Of a stretch of DNA of 64,000 bases, positions 32,749 to 42,364 are shown one piece after another. The stretch spans positions 806,001 through 870,000 of the forward strand of contig NZ_LR733406.1 in NCBI RefSeq assembly GCF_902506505.1. Direction: 5' to 3'. The notes beneath the pieces are model-generated. The model saw only the letters and a program-made list of their open reading frames with translations. It had not been told where the DNA came from and did no database searches. The DNA is from Pseudomonas sp. 8AS (GTDB lineage Bacteria > Pseudomonadota > Gammaproteobacteria > Pseudomonadales > Pseudomonadaceae). The number at the start of each line of letters is the position of its first letter. Within the stretch, counting starts at the first letter, position 1. The position numbers and the translations under genes are program-made.

Positions 32749-34626
32749 TTACAGCTCCGGCGTCCAGATGAAGCCGAGCAGCGCGCTGCGGCCTTCCTGG
32801 CGGTAGCCGTAATGCTCGCCCTCGTGTTCGTACAGGGCGCGCTGGTAATCCTTGTCCAGCAGGTTGTCCAGCTTGGCTTCCAGCTTCAGCTCGGGCGTGG
32901 CCTGCCAGCTGCCGCGCAGGGCCAGCAGGCCGTAGCCGGCCAGGCGATCCTGGTTGTCCGGGTCGTCGTAGCTGCTGCTCACGGCTTGCCAGCTGGCGCC
33001 GACGGCGACATCGCCGAAGTGGCGATCCAGGTCCAGGCTCAGGGTGCGCCGCGCGCGGCGGTTGAGGGTGTGGCCGCTGTCGCGGTCGCGCGGGTCGACG
33101 AAGGCCACGCCCAGCTGCCCCTGCCAGCCGAACAGTTCCTGCTGCAGCGCGGCCTCGAAACCGTGGATGCGCGCCTTGGCGATGTTCTGCGGGATGAAGT
33201 CCTGGTCGCTGGCGATGGCGTCCTCGATGTCGGTGCGGTAGACCGAGGCCTCCAGGCGGGTGGCGGCGGCCAGCTGGCTGCGCCATTGCAGCTCGACGCT
33301 CTTGGAGTGTTCCGGTTTGAGCTCCGGGTTGCTGTAGTCCGGGTAGTACAGGTCGTTGAAGGTCGGTGCGCGGAAGCCTTCGCTGTAGGAGGCGATCAGG
33401 TCGTTGCGCTCGTTCAGCGGCAGGGTCAGGGCGCCGCTCCAGGTGTTCTCGCTGCCGAACTGCTCGTTCTTGTCGTGGCGCAGGCCCAGTTCGGTGGAGA
33501 AGTGCTCGCCGTCGTAGCGATGCTGGATGAAGGCCGCCTGGTTCCAGCGCTGCTGCTCGGCGAAGGCGGTGTTGCTGTTGAGCTGGTCTTGGTACCAGTC
33601 GGCACCGAGCATCAGGCTGTGGCTGTCGTTCAGGCTCAGGGTGTTCAGCCAGTTGACCGAGTCGCGGTAGGTGTTGAATACGCCGCGCTCGGCGCTGAGC
33701 TTGTCCAGGCTCTCTTCGCGGTTCTCGCTGTGGCCGACTTCCAGGCGGCTGTTCCAGGCGTCGTTGAGCTGGGCGTCGAGGTAGCTGGACACGCTGCTGA
33801 CGGTGAAGTCGCTGTACGGGTCCTGTTCCACCGACTCGAAGGTGGTCATGTCGAAGCGGCCGAAGGGGTTGTCGAATTCGGTGCGGCCGCGCTGGTCGAG
33901 GACGTTGATCCCGGCTTCCAGGTTGTCGTTGAAGCTGTGGCTGAGGCTCAGGCTGAAGGCCTTGTTGCGGTAGGCGTCGTGATCCTGGTCGGCCTCGTAG
34001 GAGGTGCCGGTGCGGTCGAAGCCGTTGGTTTCATCGAGGCTGCCGGCCAGGCTGAAGCGGGTGGCCTCATCGCCACCGGAGAGGCCGGCGCTGCGCTGCC
34101 AGGTGCCGCGGCTGCCATAGCCCACGCGCACGAACGGCTTGAACCCTTCGCCACTGCTGCGGCGGGTGAAGATCTGCACCACGCCGCCGATGGCATCGGC
34201 ACCGTACATGGCCGAACGCGGCCCGCGCAGCACTTCGATGCGCTCGATCTGCTCGATATTGAGGTGCTGCAGGTTGCTGTCGCCGGAGCTGGCCGAGCCG
34301 ATGCGCATGCCGTCCACCAGAACCAGGCTCTGCGCCGACTTGGTGCCGCGGATATACAGGCTGGCCAGGCTGCCGCTGCCGTTCTGCGTCACCTGCACGC
34401 CGGGAACCCGCTGGAGCAGGTCGACCACCGAGTCGGGTTGCAGGCGCTCGATGTCGGCGCGGGTGAACACCGTGCTGGCGGCGCTGCTGGCGCTGCGTTG
34501 CTGCACGTCGCGGTTGGCGCTGATCAGGGTTTCCGACAGCTTCAGCGCGGCCTCCTGGTCTTCGGCGGCGAAGGCCGTGGAGGCGGGCAGCAGGGCGATG
34601 GCCAGGGCCAGGCGGGACAGTTTCAT
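32749..34626 (-). CDS. btuB: TonB-dependent vitamin B12 receptor BtuB
   Basis: The 625-residue outer-membrane receptor has a signal peptide (MKLSRLALAIALLPASTAFA), a TonB box near SETLISA, a plug domain (about 45-160, FTRADIERLQPDSVVDLLQR, RIEVLRGPRSAMYGADAIGG) and a 22-strand barrel ending in the aromatic-rich LLGFIWTPEL. BtuB identity rests on size, the plug sequence, the neighbouring btuF and the cobalamin riboswitch directly upstream. The ATG at 34626 gives the signal peptide. Confidence 0.93.
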   Translation of the reverse strand: MKLSRLALAIALLPASTAFAAEDQEAALKLSETLISANRDVQQRSASSAASTVFTRADIERLQPDSVVDLLQRVPGVQVTQNGSGSLASLYIRGTKSAQSLVLVDGMRIGSASSGDSNLQHLNIEQIERIEVLRGPRSAMYGADAIGGVVQIFTRRSSGEGFKPFVRVGYGSRGTWQRSAGLSGGDEATRFSLAGSLDETNGFDRTGTSYEADQDHDAYRNKAFSLSLSHSFNDNLEAGINVLDQRGRTEFDNPFGRFDMTTFESVEQDPYSDFTVSSVSSYLDAQLNDAWNSRLEVGHSENREESLDKLSAERGVFNTYRDSVNWLNTLSLNDSHSLMLGADWYQDQLNSNTAFAEQQRWNQAAFIQHRYDGEHFSTELGLRHDKNEQFGSENTWSGALTLPLNERNDLIASYSEGFRAPTFNDLYYPDYSNPELKPEHSKSVELQWRSQLAAATRLEASVYRTDIEDAIASDQDFIPQNIAKARIHGFEAALQQELFGWQGQLGVAFVDPRDRDSGHTLNRRARRTLSLDLDRHFGDVAVGASWQAVSSSYDDPDNQDRLAGYGLLALRGSWQATPELKLEAKLDNLLDKDYQRALYEHEGEHYGYRQEGRSALLGFIWTPEL

Positions 34627-34727
34627 CGATCGATCCTCAAACAGTCGGCAGACTTTCGAGGAGGGCAGGGACAAGCGCCGCGACAAGCCGACGCTTGACG
34701 GTGCTGCCCTCCGCAACACCAGTCGAA

Positions 34728-34935
34728 TCCGTCCAGGCCGGTCTCCGGGCTTGCCACTGAAAGCGAACTTTCCCTGTCGATCGCCTTCCCGGGGGAACCC
34801 CCAGTGGCGTGTCGATCGACATGGCAGCGCGAGGCTGCGGTGGCTTACCGTTGCGGGGGCAGCGCCGGAATGGCTCGTGACGAGCGCACCGGCTTCCCGT
34901 TTAACGCCCACTGCAACAGTCGGGCGCACCTTGGC
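34728..34935 (-). promoter_or_regulatory. Cobalamin riboswitch upstream of btuB
   Basis: On the minus strand the conserved order is visible: GTTAAACGGGAAGCCGGTG, ATTCCGGCGCTGCCCCCGCA then ACGGTAAG, a variable hairpin region, and the B12-box-like GGCAAGCCCGGAGACCGGCC near 34733. The rest of the 388-base gap to dxs contains only the btuB leader and a short unannotated stretch before the dxs stop. Adenosylcobalamin binding should lower BtuB production. Confidence 0.92.
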
Positions 34936-35014
34936 GGAAGTAAAGCGACGCGCACCTTAGTGCGCGGCTAGATGAATTACAAGCGAGTTGGGCTCGGCTC
35001 TGGATGAGCGGCAT

Positions 35015-36916
35015 TCATGTGGGCAGCTGCGCCAGGCGCTGGCGCACGGCCGCCTCGATGCCGGCCTGGTCCAGGCCGCATTCAGCCAACATCTGCGCCG
35101 GCTTGGCGTGCTCCACATAGCTGTCCGGCAGGCCCAGGTGCAGCACGGGCTTGAGCAGGTTCTCGGCGGCGAGGAACTCGCTGACCGCGCTGCCGGCGCC
35201 GCCCATGATGGCATTCTCCTCGATGGTCACCAGCAGCTCGTGGCTGGCCGCCAGTTCGCGCACCAGGGCTTCGTCCAGGGGTTTGACGAAGCGCATGTCG
35301 ACCACAGTCGCGTCCAGCGTCTCGCCGACCTTGAGCGCCTCGGCCAGCTGCACGCCGAATACCAGCAGGGCGGTCTTCTGCCCGCGCCGGCGGACCAGGC
35401 CCTTGCCGATTTCCAGCGGTTCCAGGGTCGGCTCGATCGGCGTGTTCGGGCCGCTGCCGCGCGGGTAGCGCACGGCCGCCGGGCCATCGAACAGGTGGCC
35501 GGTGGTGAGCATGCGGCGCAGTTCGTTCTCGTCGCTGGGGGTCATCACCAGCATGCCGGGGATGCAGCGCAGGTAGGAGATGTCGAAGCTGCCGGCGTGG
35601 GTCGGGCCGTCTTCGCCGACCAGGCCGGCGCGGTCGATGGCGAACAGCACGTCGAGGTGCTGCACGGCCACGTCGTGGATCAGCTGGTCGTAGGCGCGCT
35701 GGAGGAAGGTGGAGTAGATCGCCACCACCGGCTTGACGCCATCGCAGGCCATGCCGGCGGCCAGGGTCACCGCGTGCTGCTCGGCGATGGCGACGTCGAA
35801 GTAGCGCTCGGGGAAGCGCTCGCTGAAGGCCACCAGGTCGGAGCCTTCCTTCATCGCCGGGGTGATGCCGACCAGGCGCTCGTCCTGTTCGGCCATATCG
35901 CACAGCCACTGACCGAACACGCTGGAGTACTTCGGCCCGGAGGCCTTCTTCGGTTCCTCGCTGACCGCCGTCTTGATCGGCTCCAGCTTGGTGATCGCGT
36001 GGTAGCCGATCGGGTCGGCCTCGGCCGGGGCGAAGCCCTTGCCCTTCTTGGTCACCACATGGAGGAACTGCGGGCCGTCCAGGTCGCGCATATTGCGCAG
36101 GGTGGCGATCAGGGTGGGCAGGTCGTGGCCGTCGATCGGGCCGACGTAGTTCCAGCCCAGCTCCTCGAACAGGGTGCCGGGGACCAGCATGCCCTTGGCG
36201 TGCTCCTCGACCTTGCGCGCGATCTCCCAGGCGCCGGGCAGGCGCGAGAGGATCTTCTTGCTGCCTTCGCGCATGCTCGAATAGGTGCGGCTGGAGATGA
36301 TCTTGGCCAGGTAGTTGGACAGCCCGCCGACGTTCTTGGAGATCGACATGTCGTTGTCGTTGAGCACCACCAGCATGTTGGCCTTGACGTCGGAGGCATG
36401 ATTCAGCGCCTCGAAAGCCATGCCGGCGGTCAGTGCGCCGTCGCCGATCACCGCCACGCTCTTGCGCCGCGAGCCCTGCAGCCTGGCGGCGATGGCCATC
36501 CCTAAGGCAGCGCTGATGCTGGTGCTGGAGTGGCCGACGCCGAAGGTGTCGTACTCGCTCTCGCTGCGGCGCGGGAAGGCGGCCAGGCCGTCCTTCTGGC
36601 GCAGCGTGGCCATGCGCTCGCGGCGGCCGGTGAGAATCTTGTGCGGGTAGGCCTGGTGGCCGACGTCCCACACCAGGCGGTCGTCCGGGGTGTCGAAGAT
36701 GTAGTGCAGGGCGATGGTCAGCTCGATCACCCCGAGCCCGGCACCGAAGTGCCCGCCGGTCTGGCCGACGCTGTACAGCAGGTACTGGCGCAGCTCGTTG
36801 GCCAGGGTTTCCAGTTCGGTTTCCGCCAGGCGCCGCAGGCCGACCGGCGTATCGGCGCGGTCAAGCAACGGCGTGGAGGGGCGCTCGCGGGGGATCTCGT
36901 GGAAAGTCGTCGGCAT
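35015..36916 (-). CDS. dxs: 1-Deoxy-D-xylulose-5-phosphate synthase Dxs
   Basis: The 633-residue thiamine-diphosphate enzyme condenses pyruvate and glyceraldehyde 3-phosphate, the first step of the MEP isoprenoid pathway. The ATG at 36916 gives the N-terminus [13 protein letters not shown]. Motifs: [27 protein letters not shown], the TPP motif [17 protein letters not shown], and the pyrimidine-domain [12 protein letters not shown]. In Pseudomonas it usually follows xseB and ispA; here a 6-kb cassette separates it from them, so it needs its own promoter in 36917-37171. Confidence 0.97.
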   Translation of the reverse strand: MPTTFHEIPRERPSTPLLDRADTPVGLRRLAETELETLANELRQYLLYSVGQTGGHFGAGLGVIELTIALHYIFDTPDDRLVWDVGHQAYPHKILTGRRERMATLRQKDGLAAFPRRSESEYDTFGVGHSSTSISAALGMAIAARLQGSRRKSVAVIGDGALTAGMAFEALNHASDVKANMLVVLNDNDMSISKNVGGLSNYLAKIISSRTYSSMREGSKKILSRLPGAWEIARKVEEHAKGMLVPGTLFEELGWNYVGPIDGHDLPTLIATLRNMRDLDGPQFLHVVTKKGKGFAPAEADPIGYHAITKLEPIKTAVSEEPKKASGPKYSSVFGQWLCDMAEQDERLVGITPAMKEGSDLVAFSERFPERYFDVAIAEQHAVTLAAGMACDGVKPVVAIYSTFLQRAYDQLIHDVAVQHLDVLFAIDRAGLVGEDGPTHAGSFDISYLRCIPGMLVMTPSDENELRRMLTTGHLFDGPAAVRYPRGSGPNTPIEPTLEPLEIGKGLVRRRGQKTALLVFGVQLAEALKVGETLDATVVDMRFVKPLDEALVRELAASHELLVTIEENAIMGGAGSAVSEFLAAENLLKPVLHLGLPDSYVEHAKPAQMLAECGLDQAGIEAAVRQRLAQLPT

Positions 36917-36970
36917 CAGGCAGATCGTTATAGGCGTACAAAAGATGCGGCAGTTTAACTGAAAAGGGCA

Positions 36971-37024
36971 CGGCAAGCCGCACGCAGCATGTCATTAGCA
37001 TGCAACCTGCGGCTTGCCGGTTTT
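36971..37024 (-). terminator. Large hairpin between the carboxylase gene and dxs
   Basis: A 12-bp stem, CGGCAAGCCGCA (36971-36982) with TGCGGCTTGCCG (37008-37019), encloses GCATG and CATGC pairs. Read on the minus strand it is followed by GCCCTTTTC; on the plus strand by TTTT. It probably ends the minus-strand ligase-carboxylase transcript before dxs. Confidence 0.6.
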
Positions 37025-37031
37025 GCGCCTC

Positions 37032-37173
37032 AGAACTTATTCAAGGTCTCGCGAGCTAGAGCCAGGCAAAGCGAAATTGGGCGAAGAAGCGCAGTTTACG
37101 AGCTGTAAATGAGCATTCTGAGCTCGATTTCAACGCCGCATGGCCGACGCGCAGCAGACTTTGAACAGGTTCT
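37032..37173. repeat. Palindromic-end repeat (copy B) abutting the carboxylase stop codon
   Basis: The element runs from AGAACTTATTCAAGGTCT to a complementary end (its reverse complement begins AGAACCTGTTCAAAGTCT). The interior has GCGCAGTTTACGAG and GTAAATGAGCATTC, shared with copy A at 17640-17772. Its right end supplies two bases of the TAG stop of the carboxylase gene. No clear target duplication was found. Confidence 0.75.
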
Positions 37174-40100
37174 ACCAGGTATCGACGAAGGGCCGCTTCT
37201 TGCCCGTGCGCGCGGCCGGGCGCGGCGCGGCGTTCAGGCCGCGCAGCAGCCAGTCGCGGGTCTCGGCCGGGTCTATCACGGCATCTATTTCGAGGTAACT
37301 GGCCATGTTCAGGCCCTTGCCGTTTTCGTAGGCCTTGGCTACCAGCTTGTCGAACAGTACCTGCTGCGCCGCGGCGTCCGCCTGGGCCGCCAGTTCCTTG
37401 GCAAAGCCCAGGCGCACCGCGCCTTCCAGACCCATGGCGCCGAATTCGCCGCTGGGCCAGGCGATGGTGAACAGCGGCGAGTGGAAGCTGCCGGCGGCCA
37501 TGGCCTGGGCGCCGAGGCCATAGCCCTTGCGCAGCACCACAGTGAAGAACGGCACGCTGAGGCTGGCGGCGACGACGAACATGCGCGCGACATGGCGTAC
37601 CGTGCCCTGTTTCTCCGCTTCCGGGCCGACCATAAAGCCGGGGGTGTCGCACAGCGACAGCAGGGGGATATCGAAGGCATCGCACAGCTGCATAAAGCGC
37701 GCGGCCTTGTCGCCAGCCGCCGCATCGATGGCGCCGCCCAGGTGCGCAGGGTTGTTGGCGATCAGGCCGAACGGCTTGCCTTCGATGCGGATCAGGGCGG
37801 TGATCAGCCCCGGGGCGAACTGGCGGCGCAGTTCCAGTACCGAGTCGCGGTCGGCCAGCAGCTCGATCACCCGGCGGATGTCGTACACGCGTAGGCGGTT
37901 CTCGGGAATCACCTGGCGCAGCTCGCGCTGGTCGGCGCAGTCCCAGTCGGCCAGCGGTCCCTGGAAGTAGGACAGGTACTGTTTGGCCACCGCGACGGCC
38001 TCGGCTTCGTCCGCCACCCGCACGTCGATCACCCCGTTGGGGCCCTGCACCGAGACCGGGCCGACTTCCTCGGGCCGGAAGCTGCCGAGGCCGCCGCCTT
38101 CGATCATGGCTGGGCCGGCCATGCCGATGCTGGCGTTTTCCGTGGCGATGATCACGTCGCAGCAACCGAGCAGGGCGGCGTTGCCGGCGAAGCAGCGCCC
38201 GGAGACCACGCCTACCAGCGGCACCAGGCCGGAGAGCCTGGCCATGCCGACGAAGGTGTGGCAGTCCAGCCCGGCCACGCCGACGAAATCGGTATCGCCC
38301 GGGCGGCCGCCGCCGCCTTCGGCGAACAGCACCAGCGGCAGGCGCCACTGTTCGGCCAGCTGCAGCATGCGGTCGGTCTTCTTGTGGTTGATCACGCCCT
38401 GGGTGCCGGCGAATACGGTGTAGTCGTAGGCGATGGTCATGCAGCGCGCCGTTTCGCTGCCGAACTGGGCGGCGCCTACCGTGCCGATGCCGGCGACCAG
38501 GCCGTCGGCCGGGCTCAGCTCCATTAGCTCTTCGGCCGAACGGCGACGGCGTTGCGCGGCCAGGGCCAGGGCGCCGTATTCGATGAAGCTGCCGTCATCC
38601 AGCAGGTCGGCGAGGTTCTCGCGCACCGTGCGCTGGCCGGTCTTGCGCCGCTTGGCGACTGCTTGCGGGCGGCGCGCATCGGTCAGGCGTTCGTGGCGTT
38701 CCAGTACCTCGGCCAGGTCGGCGCGGATATGCGCCAGGTCCAGGCTCTGTTCGCTGTGGTCGTGTTCGGCGGCCACCTCGGCCGGTTCGAGGAACAGTAG
38801 CGCATGGCCCTCGGCCAGGGCATCGCCGGGCTGGGCGGCGAGGGCGCGGACGATGCCGCCGTGGCTGGCGCGCACCTCGAATTCCATCTTCATCGCCTCC
38901 AGCACGGCGATGGTCTGCCCGGCGGCCACCGCATCGCCCTCGGCCACTTCCAGGCATACCAGTACGCCGGTGCTCGGCGTGTTCAGCGGCTGAGTACCGG
39001 GCGGTGCATCGACCGGGCGCGGGCCGGCCGTGGCCTGTGCCTGGCTGGTGGCGAAGTAGCGATGGGCGTGAGCCTCGGGCTGTGCCGCGAGCAGCTCGCC
39101 CAGGCGGCTCTCGACGAAGCGGGTGCTGACCCGGTTGCCCTGCACCTCGGGCAGGCGCAACAGGTTCTGCAACAGGTGCAGGTTGCTCGCCACGCCGTCC
39201 AGGCGGAACTCGCACAACGCGCGGTAGGCGCGGCGCAGGGCGGCCGGGTAGTCGGGCGCGGTGGCGATCAGCTTGGCCAGCAGCGAGTCGTAGCTGGGGC
39301 TGACCGGGTAGCCGGCGTAGCCGTAGCCGTCCACGCGCAGGCCGGGGCCGCTGGGCGGCTCGTAGGCGCTCAGGGTGCCGACCGCCGGGCGGGTGCTGCC
39401 GTCGGCGTGCAGGGTTTCCAGGTTGATCCGCAGCTGCACGGCGCAGCCCTGCACGGCCGGCGGCTGGCGCAGGCCCAGCTGGTCGAGGGACGCGCCGGCA
39501 AGCAGCCGGATCTGGCTGTGCAGCAGGTCGACGCCGGTGACCTGTTCGGTCACGGTGTGTTCCACCTGTACCCGCGGGTTGGCTTCCATAAAGTAGAAAC
39601 GCCCCGGCTGCTCGGCATCGAGGAGGAACTCGAAGGTGCCGATGCCGCGGTAGTTCACCGCGCCGGCCAGCTGCAGGGCGCAGTCGATGATCGCCGTGCG
39701 CACCTCGCCGTCGAGCTCGGGGCTGGGGGCGATTTCCACCAGCTTCTGGTTGCGCCGCTGCAGGCTGCAGTCGCGTTCCCACAGGTGGCTGACCGCACTA
39801 CCGTCGCCGAGCACCTGCACCTCGATATGCCGAGCCTGGCGCACCAGTTGCTCGACATACAGGGCGCCGTTGCCGAACGCCGCCTGTGCCTCGGACTGGC
39901 AGCGCGCGTAGGCTTCGGCCAGCTCGGCCGGCTCGAACACCGCGCGCATGCCGCGCCCGCCGCCGCCGGCCAGGGCCTTGAGCATCACCGCGCCATGCTC
40001 GGCGAGGAAGGTCTGAGCTTCGCTGAGGGTCACGGCACGGTTGATCCCGCTGACCAGCGGCACGCCGCAGCGCTCGGCCAGGGCGCGGGCGGCGGCCTTG

Positions 40101-40444
40101 TCGCCAAACAGTTCCAGTACGCTCGGATCCGGGCCGATAAAGACGATGCCGGCGGCCTGGCAGCGCCTGGCGAACTCGGCGTTCTCGGCGAGAAAGCCGT
40201 AGCCGGGGTGGATGGCGTCGCAGCCCTGGGCGCGGGCCACCTCGATCAGCTGCTCCATGTCCAGGTAGGCCGGCACGCCGCGCCCGCGCAGCGGCACGGC
40301 CAGATCGGCCTTGCGCGTGTGCAGGCTGGCACCGTCGTCTTCGGCGAACACCGCCACCGAGCGAATGTCCAGGTCGGCGCAGGCGCGGGCGATGCGGATG
40401 GCGATCTCGCCGCGGTTGGCGATCAGCAGGCTGGCAAACATCAT
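37172..40444 (-). CDS. Single-chain biotin-dependent acyl-CoA carboxylase (LCC type)
   Basis: The 1090-residue protein carries all parts of a carboxylase on one chain: biotin carboxylase (about 1-450, FASLLIANRGEIAIRIAR, ATP-grasp KALAGGGGRGMR, EANPRVQVEHTVTE), a BCCP domain with biotin lysine about 519 in VLEAMKMEFEV, and a carboxyltransferase pair (about 580-1080, LFAEGGGGRPGDTD, GMAGPAMIEGGG, CDTPGFMVGPEAEKQG). This is the long-chain acyl-CoA carboxylase architecture, also found in P. aeruginosa; the acyl chain preferred here is unknown. Start is ATG-ATG at 40444/40441. It is downstream of an acyl-CoA ligase gene on the same strand. The final residues are GKKRPFVDTW. Confidence 0.9.
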   Translation of the reverse strand: MMFASLLIANRGEIAIRIARACADLDIRSVAVFAEDDGASLHTRKADLAVPLRGRGVPAYLDMEQLIEVARAQGCDAIHPGYGFLAENAEFARRCQAAGIVFIGPDPSVLELFGDKAAARALAERCGVPLVSGINRAVTLSEAQTFLAEHGAVMLKALAGGGGRGMRAVFEPAELAEAYARCQSEAQAAFGNGALYVEQLVRQARHIEVQVLGDGSAVSHLWERDCSLQRRNQKLVEIAPSPELDGEVRTAIIDCALQLAGAVNYRGIGTFEFLLDAEQPGRFYFMEANPRVQVEHTVTEQVTGVDLLHSQIRLLAGASLDQLGLRQPPAVQGCAVQLRINLETLHADGSTRPAVGTLSAYEPPSGPGLRVDGYGYAGYPVSPSYDSLLAKLIATAPDYPAALRRAYRALCEFRLDGVASNLHLLQNLLRLPEVQGNRVSTRFVESRLGELLAAQPEAHAHRYFATSQAQATAGPRPVDAPPGTQPLNTPSTGVLVCLEVAEGDAVAAGQTIAVLEAMKMEFEVRASHGGIVRALAAQPGDALAEGHALLFLEPAEVAAEHDHSEQSLDLAHIRADLAEVLERHERLTDARRPQAVAKRRKTGQRTVRENLADLLDDGSFIEYGALALAAQRRRRSAEELMELSPADGLVAGIGTVGAAQFGSETARCMTIAYDYTVFAGTQGVINHKKTDRMLQLAEQWRLPLVLFAEGGGGRPGDTDFVGVAGLDCHTFVGMARLSGLVPLVGVVSGRCFAGNAALLGCCDVIIATENASIGMAGPAMIEGGGLGSFRPEEVGPVSVQGPNGVIDVRVADEAEAVAVAKQYLSYFQGPLADWDCADQRELRQVIPENRLRVYDIRRVIELLADRDSVLELRRQFAPGLITALIRIEGKPFGLIANNPAHLGGAIDAAAGDKAARFMQLCDAFDIPLLSLCDTPGFMVGPEAEKQGTVRHVARMFVVAASLSVPFFTVVLRKGYGLGAQAMAAGSFHSPLFTIAWPSGEFGAMGLEGAVRLGFAKELAAQADAAAQQVLFDKLVAKAYENGKGLNMASYLEIDAVIDPAETRDWLLRGLNAAPRPAARTGKKRPFVDTW

Positions 40445-40454
40445 GGGCGGTTCC

Positions 40455-40516
40455 GTAGGGTGCGCCGTGCGCACCGATTGGTTGATGGGGGGGAAGGTGC
40501 GCATGGCGCACCCTAC
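40455..40516. repeat. REP-like doublet between carboxylase and ligase genes
   Basis: GTAGGGTGCGCCGTGCGCACC (21 bases; first unit 40455-40475) and an inverted partner GGTGCGCATGGCGCACCC ending CTAC at 40516. The second unit overlaps the ligase stop: the TAG at 40513-40515 is the TAG of the repeat's GTAGGG end. Confidence 0.8.
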
Positions 40517-42204
40517 AGCAGCGCTTCCAGTTCGTTCTTCTTCACCTTGCCGGTGGCGGTCATCGGCAGCGCCGCGACCACGCGGATCTGCGGCACCTTG
40601 TAGCTGGCCATGGCGTCGCGACACCAGGCGGTCAGGCTGGCGGCGCTATCCGTGCTGCCGGGCTTGAGCATGACGAAGGCCACCGGTTGCTGTCCGCGCT
40701 GGGCATCGCTGCGGCCGATCACCGCGCTGGCGGCAAGCGCCGGGTGCTGGCCGAGCAGGGCCTCCAGTTCGCTGGGGAACACGCTCATGCCGTTGACCTT
40801 GAGCATTTCCTTGCGCCGGCCGAGGTAGCGGATGAAGCCTTGCGCGGTGATCTGGCCGAGGTCGCCGGTGTGCAGCCAGCCGCCCTTGAGCACGGCGGCG
40901 GATTCTTCCGGGCGTTGCCAGTAGCCGTGCATCAGCGCCGGGCTGCGCAGGCACAGCTCGCCTTCGCTGCCCAGCGGCAGCAGCTCGCCGGTGGCGAAGT
41001 CGCAGACCTTGAACTGGGTGCCGGGTACCGGCAGGCCGACGAAGGTCGGCGCGCTGGTGAGGTCGAAGTCGTCGTCCTGCAGGCCCCAGGTGAATGTGTC
41101 GCAGGTGTGGGTTTCGGTCATGCCGAAGCTGAACTCGAACAGGTTGCAGCCGGTCAGCGCCCGCCAGCGTGCGCGGTAGTCGCGGGTCAGCTTCTTGATG
41201 AAGGAGATGCTGCCGGTGCGCTGCAGCGAGCGCAGGTCGTAGTCACCCACCTGCGGGTGGTCGAGTACCTCGGCGGCGCTGTCGACCAGCAGGCCGCAGT
41301 GGCTGACCCGGTAGTGCTGCACGGCGGCCATGAAGGCCGCTGCATCCCAGCGCGCCAGCAGCACCAGGCGGCAACCGCTGAATACCGGGAACAGCAGGCC
41401 GGAGTTCTCCCCGGCGATCCAGAATTCCGGAAGGAAGTTGAGCAGCACGCTGTCCGCCTGCAGCTGCATGGCCGTCGGGACGAAGCTGGCGCAGGTGTAG
41501 AGCATGTCGCGGTGGCTGTGCATGCAGCCCTTGGGCAGGCCGGTGGTGCCGCCGGTGTAGTTCAGCGCGGCGAGGTCATCCAGCTGCGGGCGGTGCGTTG
41601 GCGCAGCCGCCGTGCAGGCGGCCAGGGCCGGGTAGAAGTCGAGGAAGTCGTCGCCGGCCAGCTTGGGCGCCAGCAGCAGGTCGGGCAGCGGAATACTCGG
41701 CTGTGCCGGGCGCAGTTCGCCGAGGCTGGTGGCCAGCACATGGCGCAGCGCGCAGTCCTCGCGCACGGCGCGCACCACCGGCAGCAGCTGGTCGAAGCAG
41801 AGGATCACCCGGGCGCCGCTGTCCTTGAGCTGGTAGCTCAGTTCCAGGGCCTTGCTCAGCGGGCTGACCGGCGCATACACGGCGCCGCACTTGAGCAGAC
41901 CGTAGAAGGCGATGTGCAGCTGCGGGCAGTTGGGCATGAACAGGGCGACGCGGTCGCCCGGCTGCACGCCCAGCTCGGCCAGCAGCGCGGCGCAGCGGTC
42001 GGAGAGGCGGTCCAGCTCGGCCCAGCTCAGGCTGTGGCCGTAGAAGTCCAGGGCGATGGCCGCGGGCTGCTGGCGCGCCCAGGCGCGCAGGTATTCGCTC
42101 AGGGGTTGCTCGCCGTGCGGGTAGTGCGGGGTGTGCGGCACGCCGGGCGGCCAGGCGGCGGCCTGCAGGTCGGCGAGCTGGGCAAGGTAGTGCTGTTCGT
42201 CCAT
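40513..42204 (-). CDS. AMP-dependent acyl-CoA synthetase/ligase
   Basis: The 563-residue adenylate-forming enzyme activates a carboxylic acid as acyl-AMP and then acyl-CoA. The P-loop YTGGTTGLPKGCMHSH is present, as are the FGMTETHTCD motif, the GWLHTGDLGQI motif, the hinge GRRKEMLKVNG and the C-terminal lysine in TATGKVKKNELEALL. Substrate is unclear; the pairing with an acyl-CoA carboxylase suggests ligase product is carboxylated. It is divergent from a LysR regulator. Its stop codon falls in a REP-like repeat. Confidence 0.88.
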   Translation of the reverse strand: MDEQHYLAQLADLQAAAWPPGVPHTPHYPHGEQPLSEYLRAWARQQPAAIALDFYGHSLSWAELDRLSDRCAALLAELGVQPGDRVALFMPNCPQLHIAFYGLLKCGAVYAPVSPLSKALELSYQLKDSGARVILCFDQLLPVVRAVREDCALRHVLATSLGELRPAQPSIPLPDLLLAPKLAGDDFLDFYPALAACTAAAPTHRPQLDDLAALNYTGGTTGLPKGCMHSHRDMLYTCASFVPTAMQLQADSVLLNFLPEFWIAGENSGLLFPVFSGCRLVLLARWDAAAFMAAVQHYRVSHCGLLVDSAAEVLDHPQVGDYDLRSLQRTGSISFIKKLTRDYRARWRALTGCNLFEFSFGMTETHTCDTFTWGLQDDDFDLTSAPTFVGLPVPGTQFKVCDFATGELLPLGSEGELCLRSPALMHGYWQRPEESAAVLKGGWLHTGDLGQITAQGFIRYLGRRKEMLKVNGMSVFPSELEALLGQHPALAASAVIGRSDAQRGQQPVAFVMLKPGSTDSAASLTAWCRDAMASYKVPQIRVVAALPMTATGKVKKNELEALL

Positions 42205-42275
42205 GGCGCTGGCTCCGCTTGTTCTGGTCTGGCGGGCATCTTAGGCGGCCGCCCGGGGCGGCAGAACTGATGCTT

Positions 42276-42304
42276 ATGCATCGATATCCATGAACGCTAT
42301 GCAT
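42276..42304. promoter_or_regulatory. Paired ATGCAT sites in the ligase-LysR gap, candidate operator
   Basis: Two ATGCAT hexamers, at 42276-42281 and 42299-42304, start 23 bases apart (about two helical turns). Flanks are similar: GCTTATGCAT and GCTATGCAT. They lie in the 160-base divergent gap, where a LysR-type protein would be expected to bind and control both directions. Confidence 0.45.
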
Positions 42305-42364
42305 GCTTGGCTGGATGGCTTGCCCTGCTAGGCTGCCGGCATCGCCAACTGGATGCGGATAACC

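Noticed and set aside
32686-34698. 670-codon plus-strand frame opposite btuB
   Set aside because: Codon-bias shadow of btuB with no protein-like features.
36971-37024. Riboswitch before dxs
   Set aside because: Simple long stem with short loop and adjacent T-run; no match to a riboswitch class, so treated as a terminator.
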